NCBI RefSeq assembly: GCF_000428065.1
Contig: NZ_ATZF01000002.1
Span: 186,001-250,000 of the forward strand
Source of the DNA: Shimazuella kribbensis DSM 45090
GTDB taxonomy: Bacteria; Bacillota; Bacilli; Thermoactinomycetales; Thermoactinomycetaceae
Reading direction: 5' to 3'
Length of the DNA: 64,000 nucleotides
This document shows positions 57,673 to 64,000 of the stretch, in pieces (position 1 is the first letter of the stretch; each line of letters begins with the position of its first letter). The position numbers and the translations under genes were made by a program. The notes under the pieces are model-generated. The model searched no databases, was not told where the DNA came from, and was given only the letters and a program-made list of their open reading frames with translations.

Positions 57673-59052
57673 CTATGATCCATTTTTCACCTTTTTGATG
57701 AGAGAAATAATCCCTTCCATAATGATTACTGCGATTAGTGAGAGTCCGAATAATGGCATAGCTACCCCTAAAACAACCATAAAGATAATAAATCCAATCG
57801 AAAGTTTACTTGATGTTTTTGGTGGTGCCGAAAATTTCCCCTCTTTTTTTCGAGATAACCATGTTTTCATTCCCCAGAAAATAACGAATAGAAAAGCAAG
57901 ACAAACCAATAAGTTCATCAGCTTATTCGGCCATCCAAATAAATGACCTTCATGTAACGGTATCCCCCATGTAAACCATTTTGCTAAAATGCCATAATCT
58001 TGATAGCTTACTTTTGAAATCATATTTCCACTATATTGATCGAAATAGGCCGTCATTTCCTCATATGGGCTAACGTCTAAACCAGTGATTCCCGTATTAC
58101 TACCCTTCGATACGGTATAAACGCCATCTTCAGTCGCTGGATAAAGAATAGAATAAGGTTTCGAAATGCGAGATTGCTCAACCTTATGGATCAATTGTTC
58201 CACATTTATCCTGCTGTCACTTAACATACTTGAGTTAGGAGACATATCACCATGATGTGCATGAGATTTGCTGGAAGTAGGTGCCTCATTTTTACGAGTA
58301 GCCCATGGAATTTCACTCCTATCCGAAGTTGGCGGCTGTTGTTTTAATGTTGGGATTCCAATAGACGAATACTTTTGAGCTGCTGAATAGATCAAATCGC
58401 CCATAAATGCGGACCAAGGCAATCCGGTAAAAATAACGATTATCATAGGAATGGTAATAATAGTCCCCGCTAAGGCATGCAATTTTTTACTTTTTTGCCG
58501 CTTCGTTGGGTTCGGAATCTTTCTTAATGCTTTTCCTTTAAATGTCATATAAATACCAGTAAGCAGCATAAAGATTGCCCAGCATGCAGCTAATTCCACT
58601 AAGTAATTTACAATCGTTCCACCAATAAACAGAGAACTATGTGTTTCTCTCATCATATTTGAAAATGTATATTTTGCACTTTGACTACCAACTATTTCAT
58701 AACTATCATCCAGGAATACATATTTTTGGTCGCCATTTTCATTTGTCATGGTTAAGCGTGTATTAAACGGATCATCTAATAAAATAACTTTCGAGACCGA
58801 ATATCCTTTGTATTGCTCTACCGTCTTTTCAATACCTTCATCTATCGTTAATTGTTCTGTTATTTCGCTTTTTCCAAAAAATAAGTCATGGTAAGCTTTC
58901 TTTTCTACATCTGTATAAAATAAATATCCAATGCCACTTAGTGTAAGGGTAATCAGTAATGGTGTGATAAATAATGCTGCATAAAAATGCCACCGCCAAA
59001 TTACATTGTACAAACGATTTCCATTTTGTTTCTCTTGGTTTTCTTGATTCAT
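57673..59052 (-). CDS. PepSY-associated membrane protein (PiuB/YcnJ-type region)
   Basis: A 459-residue membrane protein with PepSY_TM architecture: helix 1 after IWRWHFYAALFITPLLITLT, an outer PepSY-type domain (TIDEGIEKTVEQYKGYSVSKV), helices near 155-175 and 195-215, a second outer domain and two or three C-terminal helices. Conserved HALAG and HEGHLFGW motifs recall flavin- or heme-linked siderophore reductases of the PiuB/FoxB type. A His/Met segment (SHAHHGDMSPNSSM) lies in the outer loop. GAAAGAG lies before the ATG. A role in iron or copper reduction is inferred. Confidence 0.82.
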   Translation of the reverse strand: MNQENQEKQNGNRLYNVIWRWHFYAALFITPLLITLTLSGIGYLFYTDVEKKAYHDLFFGKSEITEQLTIDEGIEKTVEQYKGYSVSKVILLDDPFNTRLTMTNENGDQKYVFLDDSYEIVGSQSAKYTFSNMMRETHSSLFIGGTIVNYLVELAACWAIFMLLTGIYMTFKGKALRKIPNPTKRQKSKKLHALAGTIITIPMIIVIFTGLPWSAFMGDLIYSAAQKYSSIGIPTLKQQPPTSDRSEIPWATRKNEAPTSSKSHAHHGDMSPNSSMLSDSRINVEQLIHKVEQSRISKPYSILYPATEDGVYTVSKGSNTGITGLDVSPYEEMTAYFDQYSGNMISKVSYQDYGILAKWFTWGIPLHEGHLFGWPNKLMNLLVCLAFLFVIFWGMKTWLSRKKEGKFSAPPKTSSKLSIGFIIFMVVLGVAMPLFGLSLIAVIIMEGIISLIKKVKNGS

Positions 59053-59194
59053 ATCTCTTTCTATCCACTCCTTTTTTTCTTCCAGTAATAAATATAACCA
59101 AGTAACAAAAACATGAAAATGGCCCTAGTGAGCTATTTTGATATTCTTAATCAATCATGAACATCTCAAAATTCCCTGAATGAAAATCTTTCTC

Positions 59195-59776
59195 TTAGTG
59201 CATGTGCATATGATCTGATGGATTATAGATAGGTAAGGTAGGATTCAGGTATATCGCCAATATAAGAAGAATGGTCAAACCCAAAAGGATAGTAAATAAG
59301 AGGCACATATAATAGAGGTGACCAAGGAATAGTTTCCCTTGAACTTTGGAGGAATCTGAAATTTCTTTTCGTATCAACGAAATCATTAGAATACAACTTA
59401 GGGTAAAGACAAAAATAAGATAAGCAAGTGTGATAATTGGTGACTCATTTCGAATCATGACACCTAGCATTACACCCATCATCCCACCCATGATTCCCGC
59501 CAGCAATCCATCTAAAGAAGCAATAAAATGGATTGGTTTTCCTGTACAAAAACCTACTAACATACCAATAAATATAGTAATCTCTGTTGCTCCAAACATT
59601 TCCCCAATAAGTGCACCAAGAATGGTGCCTAGCAACAAACTGGATACCATTGCTATACCCATCGAAATCATCATACCTGTCATTAGCGTTAGAGATTTTT
59701 TATGTTGATGTGTGAGAATGATTACATAAGTGGTAAATCCAATTAAAGTCAGGAATCCAAGAGAAATAACATACAA
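59195..59776 (-). CDS. Polytopic membrane protein with His/Met tail
   Basis: A 193-residue protein with about six hydrophobic segments, Gly- and Met-rich helices (MTGMMISMGIAMVSS, GGMMGVMLGVMI) and a C terminus SDHMHMH. No family recognised. TTG 59776 with GGGG ten bases upstream is the likeliest start; a GTG at 59809 lies within a ribosome-site-like run. It precedes the PepSY gene on the same strand by 142 bases, and both have His/Met clusters, so a shared metal-related membrane function is possible. Confidence 0.6.
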   Translation of the reverse strand: MYVISLGFLTLIGFTTYVIILTHQHKKSLTLMTGMMISMGIAMVSSLLLGTILGALIGEMFGATEITIFIGMLVGFCTGKPIHFIASLDGLLAGIMGGMMGVMLGVMIRNESPIITLAYLIFVFTLSCILMISLIRKEISDSSKVQGKLFLGHLYYMCLLFTILLGLTILLILAIYLNPTLPIYNPSDHMHMH

Positions 59777-59830
59777 TTCGCAACTTCCCCTTTTCCTATA
59801 AATTTGCACTTCCCCTTCATTTTGTATGAG

Positions 59831-60133
59831 TTAGAAAACATGATATTGATCCGTTATCCTTGTTTGATATGGATAACGGATCAACTGTCCATTTAAACCG
59901 CAACAGAAACAAGAAGTTGTTACGGTCTGTTCTGTCCCGAGAATTGCTCTTAACCAAAAAAGGAAAAAAGCAATTCTTTCGATCGAATAAACACACTCCA
60001 CTCCATTTTCTGTAACAGTAAATTGGCCATCGGAATCTTCTCTGAAACAGATGAGTTTGTCATTTTGAGTCAAAGCAATCGTATGCATGAAACTCCTACC
60101 ATCCACATGTAATATTGTATATATTTTATTCAT
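59831..60133 (-). CDS. Hypothetical 100-residue protein
   Basis: A small soluble protein with two beta-rich parts and a CFCCGLNG cysteine cluster near the C terminus that may bind metal. The ribosome site is weak (GAG about 13 bases before the ATG). No family recognised. It lies 22 bases before the His/Met membrane protein frame on the same strand. Confidence 0.5.
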   Translation of the reverse strand: MNKIYTILHVDGRSFMHTIALTQNDKLICFREDSDGQFTVTENGVECVYSIERIAFFLFWLRAILGTEQTVTTSCFCCGLNGQLIRYPYQTRITDQYHVF

Positions 60134-60386
60134 TTTTAATAATAGCTCTAATTAGTTATTTTGTAGGAGATATCCCTTATAACTAAAATTTTTCAAATCA
60201 CAGCCATTGAAAACGCTTGGATTCTATAGAAAAATAATTCTGCTTGTCTTGTGACCTATCCTGTACTACCCCATCACAATTTATTTCATTTCAAGACAAA
60301 ACGTATATTGGTGAAAATTCCATCTACTTGTTATAATGAAACCATAGAATTATGGGCAAATTGCCACCTCGATCAAGGAGTCTCCC

Positions 60387-61253
60387 GTGAAGGTTGTTCT
60401 CGCTCGCACCGCCATCGCTGCCAAGCAGTTCGCCGCGACCACTGAGGTCGCCGGCACTGTCGAGGCCGAGTACGGCACCGTGGTCATCAAAGGCACGAAG
60501 GTGACCCTCGCTCACCACACCGGACAGTACGCAGGGCAGCTGCCCCCATCCGCCCGTACCGACGTCCCCGTGCTGGGAGACAAGGACATCATCCTTATCT
60601 CTCACATCGATGGTGACACCGTCGGAGGAGTCGCGTCCCTGATGGGACGCAAGCCGGAGAACCCCGAGTTCTGGAAGGCCATCGCTTTTTTGGACGAGCA
60701 GGGTCCCCACCACTTGCACGAAATCGTGGATCCGCAGTTGCGCCGTCTGGTGATGGCGTACAACGGGTTCTACCTCCAGCACTTCTTCTCTCTTGGTAAC
60801 ATCGATAATGTCACCGACGTCACTGCTGAGGTGGAGAAGCACATCACTGCTCTTGAGCGCATTTTGAGCGGCGACGAGGAGTTCATCTTCTCGTGCATCG
60901 ATGCTTGGAAGGCCAACGAAGCCGCCATCGAGCAATGCCTCGAGCTTGAGGAGGCTGGTACCATGCGGGTGTTCATTTCCGATGGTCCGTTCTGCAACGG
61001 TGCGTACTACAGCCCCCGGCTGGAGCAGATCATTCCGGCAGTGGTAACGCGGAACACCGCCACCGGCGCCATTATCGTGTCCTTCGCTGACGGTGGACAG
61101 CAGGTCTCTGCCTGCGAGATCGTCCAGTCTCTCTGGGGACCGGAGGCCGGTGGGCACGCTGGTATCGCGGGGTCACCTCGCGGCAAGAAGATGAACCACG
61201 ACCACCTGTACAATGTCGTGGCACTAGTACTGGAGCGCCTGCACGGCAAATGA
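60387..61253 (+). CDS. DHH-phosphoesterase-like protein of high-GC origin
   Basis: A 288-residue protein in GC-rich DNA (79 of 120 bases in 60421-60540). IILISHIDGDTVGGVASLMG matches the first DHH motif (HxDxDxxG), QGPHHLHEIVD may supply the DHH-like His pair, and GGHAGIAGSPRGKK near the end matches the DHHA1 GGH..A.G motif. DHH proteins cleave phosphodiesters or pyrophosphate, such as nanoRNA or cyclic dinucleotides; the first 60 residues are unusual. GTG 60387 has AAGGAG six bases upstream. Codon use and a T-less GC hairpin after it point to an actinobacterial donor. Confidence 0.75.
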   Translation: MKVVLARTAIAAKQFAATTEVAGTVEAEYGTVVIKGTKVTLAHHTGQYAGQLPPSARTDVPVLGDKDIILISHIDGDTVGGVASLMGRKPENPEFWKAIAFLDEQGPHHLHEIVDPQLRRLVMAYNGFYLQHFFSLGNIDNVTDVTAEVEKHITALERILSGDEEFIFSCIDAWKANEAAIEQCLELEEAGTMRVFISDGPFCNGAYYSPRLEQIIPAVVTRNTATGAIIVSFADGGQQVSACEIVQSLWGPEAGGHAGIAGSPRGKKMNHDHLYNVVALVLERLHGK

Positions 61254-61259
61254 TCTCAG

Positions 61260-61287
61260 CCCCCGCTGCCCTGAAGGGCAGCGGGGG
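61260..61287 (+). terminator. GC-rich hairpin without T tract
   Basis: Perfect thirteen-base arms CCCCCGCTGCCCT / AGGGCAGCGGGGG with a two-base loop, six bases after the stop. Such I-type hairpins without U tracts are usual in actinobacteria, not in low-GC Firmicutes. Confidence 0.8.
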
Positions 61288-61624
61288 CAACCCCGGGCAT
61301 TGTGGTAACTCTCGTAAACCAGAGAAACACCGCAACTGTCCGGCCCGCATATAATGTATTTCCTATATATAAAAGAACCATCAATCTCCATACATGAACG
61401 ATGACCTAAAAAGTGGACAAAAATAAAAAACCTAAGCAGCTATAGATGACTCTGCATTGATCAAGGGTCATCTTATTTAGTGTCCATTGATAACGCTCGG
61501 AATTATAATACTCGATGTTAGATCGGAAATTTAGAGTTATTTCTTTCAGAGGCAGATAGACACCTGATTTGGTTTAATAATCATCATGAAAAAAATCAAA
61601 GAAGAAGTTACAAAACATTACACA
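61288..61624. other. Junction of foreign block and native DNA
   Basis: GC-rich sequence continues to about 61350 (GTCCGGCCCGC) and then turns AT-rich. No gene is supported. Confidence 0.45.
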
Positions 61625-61939
61625 CTACTTTTCAATTTCCAATTTTCCAACGATCCCGCAATACAACAGGTGATCCAAATCCCGAAGCATGGATGGATCG
61701 GTTTGTGCAAAGAATCCTGGTTTCGCGAAAGCTTCTTTAAACATCTGAATATAAAACAGAATCGAATCCAGCAAAATGTCTGGATGCATAGATCCTTCCT
61801 TTTTTCCTTCTTCTATTAACTTCTCGAAAAAAGGGAGGATTCTTTTTTGATAAAATTCATCCATATGTGCTTTCATTACTGAGATAAGTACAACATGGTT
61901 GATCCAAACAAAGCAAAAAAAAGCATTCCCGTTCCGCAC
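61625..61939 (-). pseudogene. TetR-family regulator, C-terminal fragment
   Basis: KAHMDEFYQKRILPFFEKLI followed by EEGKKEGSMHPDILLDSILF is the effector-domain part of a TetR regulator, as in YttP/FadR-like proteins. The helix-turn-helix half is absent; the frame upstream carries unrelated residues. Not functional as a repressor. Confidence 0.65.
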
Positions 61940-62072
61940 TCATTATTGGGAAGGCGAATGAATATGCTTCGTTTCTGTTGAGATAACATTAAAGACCTCC
62001 AGTCATTTTCCATTAAATGGGGAGATGGCCCCAAAATTGGTCTTTGCTCCCTCTTCCCCTTACTGGCAATAG

Positions 62073-62107
62073 TTAGAGCCGTGATTGTGTTCCGATCACG
62101 GCTCTAA
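62073..62107 (-). terminator. Terminator after SDR gene
   Basis: Perfect arms TTAGAGCCGTGAT / ATCACGGCTCTAA with a nine-base loop, about 35 bases beyond the SDR stop. Confidence 0.78.
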
Positions 62108-62140
62108 CAAGTTCACAGCGTATTTAAGGTTACCTACGTC

Positions 62141-62953
62141 TTATCGAAAGTTATTGGTAATAAACGTCATAAAATCCTCATCTGATGATTCTTTTCTCAT
62201 GTTATTCAGAAACTCTGCATCTCCTCCAGCAAGATATCGAAAACGGTTTGTTTGATCTGTAGCAGCTTCATAAATCACCTTAGCTATGAATTCTGGTTTG
62301 GAGACATTGGTCTGAAAACTTTCCAATTGCTTTTTCATTACTGTGTCGACATAGGATTTATAGGTTTCTAATGAGTCGTCTGATAACACATCCAAGGAAC
62401 GTCCTGTAAAATTCGTGGCAACGTTTCCTGGTTCCACAACTTTCACTTTGATATTGTGAGCGGCAAGTTCATAGAAAAGCGATTCCGAAAACCCTTCAAT
62501 AGCCCATTTGCTCGCATGATAAAGAGTTAAAAATGGAAAGGCGACTTTTCCGCCAATAGATGAAATGTTAATAATCGTGGCTTCTTTATTTGTTCGGAAG
62601 TGAGGCAAGATAGCTTGGATGGTATGGAAAACACCAAACACATTTACATCAAATTGCCTTTTCATCTGTAAGTCTGTAGCAGCTTCAAATGGACCAAATG
62701 TAGAATAACCGGCATTGTTTAACAAAACGTCGATTTTCCCGAAATGTTCAATTCCTTTTGTGATGGCATCTTGAATCGTTTCTTTTTGCTCGACATCCAG
62801 CTTTGTCACTAAGACACGATCCAAACGATCCAATTCTGTTTCCTTCTCTGGAGATCGCATGGTGGCCACCACATTCCATCCTTGCTCCGAAAAATAGTTG
62901 GCTGCTGCTCTTCCGATACCCGAAGAAGCTCCTGTTATTAAAATCGTCTTCAT
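62141..62953 (-). CDS. Short-chain dehydrogenase/reductase
   Basis: A 270-residue SDR. The NAD(P) loop is TGASSGIGRAAA, followed by NNAGYS, a catalytic Ser in INISSIGG and YHASK. The C terminus resembles oxidoreductases of the DltE/YusZ group acting on small carbonyls or lipids. GGAG six bases upstream sets ATG 62953. It is divergent from a TetR gene with a large palindrome between, so it is probably induced by a ligand of that regulator. Confidence 0.9.
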   Translation of the reverse strand: MKTILITGASSGIGRAAANYFSEQGWNVVATMRSPEKETELDRLDRVLVTKLDVEQKETIQDAITKGIEHFGKIDVLLNNAGYSTFGPFEAATDLQMKRQFDVNVFGVFHTIQAILPHFRTNKEATIINISSIGGKVAFPFLTLYHASKWAIEGFSESLFYELAAHNIKVKVVEPGNVATNFTGRSLDVLSDDSLETYKSYVDTVMKKQLESFQTNVSKPEFIAKVIYEAATDQTNRFRYLAGGDAEFLNNMRKESSDEDFMTFITNNFR

Positions 62954-62997
62954 CTTACTCTCCCCCTTGGTGGTTTTATCACAGAAAGTATACAATA

Positions 62998-63051
62998 CAT
63001 TTTAAACAAAGTAAACTAAATTATCGTTTTTAGTTTACTTTGTTTAAAATG
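62998..63051. promoter_or_regulatory. Long palindromic operator between SDR and TetR genes
   Basis: Perfect 23-base arms (62998-63020 and 63029-63051) around TTATCGTT. Each arm contains TTTAAACAAAGTAAACTAAA or its complement. The element covers both promoters and probably binds two TetR dimers or one extended site. Confidence 0.85.
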
Positions 63052-63108
63052 TTTATTATGTATGTTGATTTGATATAATGATAATGTAGAGAAAGGAGGC
63101 TCCTTTTT

Positions 63109-63747
63109 ATGAAAAAATCAGCAAGTGCTGACAAATACATCGAAAAGATAAAACCAATTATAAGAAAAACCAGGTTTAGTCAACTAAAAATAGATGATAT
63201 CGCAAGGTACATGGACATTAGTAAAGCAACACTATATAAGAATTTTTCTACAAGAGACGAGATCTTACATACGGTCGTAGCACATTATATAGACTACCTT
63301 TCTGAAGCAGATGCCATTGTTCAAGATGAAAATGTATCATTTACCGAGCGCTTCCAGAAGACTTTTGAACAATCGTTAAAATGTGTTATCTATGTATCTG
63401 ATTTGTTTTTAAACGACCTCAAAGAAACCTATCCATATTTGTTTGAAAATCTTTTACTAGCTCAACAAAATCGCAACAAAAACCTAGAGGTTTTCTTTGA
63501 AGCCGGTATGGATAAAGGGATATTTAACCGGATAAATGCTCCATTGTTTATGGTTCAAGACGATGCAGTTCTTCGCCGTATTATGGTACCTTCGTTTTCC
63601 ATCAAGTATGATCTAACATTAAAACAAGCACTTATCGACTTTTACCAAATGAAAAAGTATCAGCTGTTTAAACCAGAATACCTCGATACAGTTGATGATT
63701 TTGTTATTGAAAAGGAGATTGTTCAAATCTTATCGACAATCACATGA
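63109..63747 (+). CDS. TetR-family regulator of the SDR gene
   Basis: A 212-residue TetR regulator. The helix-turn-helix reads LKIDDIARYMDISKATLYKN followed by FSTRDEILHTVV, and the C-terminal domain is of the YbiH/TetR_C type. GGAGG lies ten bases before the ATG. It likely represses itself and the divergent SDR gene at the long palindrome. The stop overlaps the start of a recombinase fragment by four bases, which is probably accidental. Confidence 0.9.
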   Translation: MKKSASADKYIEKIKPIIRKTRFSQLKIDDIARYMDISKATLYKNFSTRDEILHTVVAHYIDYLSEADAIVQDENVSFTERFQKTFEQSLKCVIYVSDLFLNDLKETYPYLFENLLLAQQNRNKNLEVFFEAGMDKGIFNRINAPLFMVQDDAVLRRIMVPSFSIKYDLTLKQALIDFYQMKKYQLFKPEYLDTVDDFVIEKEIVQILSTIT

Positions 63748-63977
63748 ATAAACATCTTTTAATGGAAAAAATAAAGCCAGTAACGCAAGATATTCGTAGC
63801 GTTATCTCCGTCATGTTATTGCCAGTAATAAATAAGGCAGACATTGCAACAGTTGCCGAACTCGCTGAACATAGTGATATTAACATCACTCGTCGATACT
63901 CAAAATCCACTATTATCGAGTTAGAACAAGCGATTGAAAGTCATTTTGGTTTCCTTATCCCTATTAAGGCCCAATGA
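63744..63977 (+). pseudogene. Tyrosine recombinase (integrase) C-terminal fragment
   Basis: NKADIATVAELAEHSDINIT followed by RRYSKSTIIELEQAIE is the end of a phage-type or Xer-like tyrosine recombinase, including the HxxI region and the catalytic tyrosine in RRYSK. The remaining catalytic arginines and core are absent, and the first 30 residues are unrelated, so this is a fragment. It may mark an old integration boundary at the window end. Confidence 0.65.
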
Positions 63978-64000
63978 CAGGGTTGCTGTTCTAGTCCGCA

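Noticed and set aside
60324-61157. 277-codon minus-strand frame opposite the DHH-like gene
   Set aside because: High-GC DNA leaves long antisense frames; the plus strand has the ribosome site, motifs and hairpin.

Overview
The window reads as chromosomal DNA of a low-GC, Gram-positive, Bacillus-like organism (Firmicutes, probably Bacillales; a Thermoactinomycetaceae-type genome is possible but unproven). The signs are AT-rich coding sequence, strong GGAG-type ribosome sites often followed by TTG or GTG starts, lipoproteins with Gram-positive lipoboxes, and a deoR-deoC-nupC-pdp-cdd cluster as in Bacillus. No rRNA, tRNA or CRISPR array was seen.

Layout. 1-4.2 kb: end of an ABC-2 exporter operon running into a four-helix membrane protein and a membrane-anchored multicopper oxidase. 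4.8-8.4 kb: YafK-like L,D-transpeptidase, DUF4309 lipoprotein and a membrane-tethered MutS-like ATPase. 8.4-11.9 kb: mobile-element debris (Tn3 transposase and serine recombinase fragments) around a seven-repeat RCC1-like protein and a DUF421 membrane protein. 12-15.6 kb: a two-component system next to an IS200/IS605 element with intact TnpB and frameshifted TnpA. 15.6-18.7 kb: an MFS exporter, an SbnI-like serine kinase and an SbnA-like enzyme, resembling the first steps of L-2,3-diaminopropionate synthesis but without SbnB.

19.4-29.3 kb is a copper island: CopB- and CopA-type P-ATPases, two CsoR repressors, CopZ, a variant CopZ lacking one cysteine, a glutaredoxin, an MFS transporter and a His/Met-tagged lipoprotein. 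At least seven GC-rich CsoR-like boxes sit in the promoters. Parts of it look like a duplicated csoR-copZ-copA locus with reciprocal gene loss. 29.7-38.6 kb holds mixed metabolic and resistance genes (PLP dehydratase, GNAT, a TetR/MFS pair, an erythromycin-esterase homologue, a VOC protein). 38.7-40.8 kb is a higher-GC MFS-PadR pair with a perfect palindromic operator, probably acquired. 41-46.2 kb is the deoxyribonucleoside catabolism operon, interrupted between nupC and pdp by a tnpB-less IS605 right end resembling an omega RNA.

46.6-64 kb: an MFS transporter with a tandem-HTH MerR regulator, an MccF-like peptidase, a PH-SHOCT protein, a rifampicin phosphotransferase, PepSY membrane proteins (one intact, one a short duplicated tail), a DEDD-exonuclease-like protein lacking its first acidic motif, a strikingly GC-rich DHH-like gene of likely actinobacterial origin, and an SDR/TetR pair around a large palindrome. 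The window ends in a tyrosine-recombinase fragment. Dead fragments of at least five mobile-element or regulator genes show that the accessory parts have turned over heavily.
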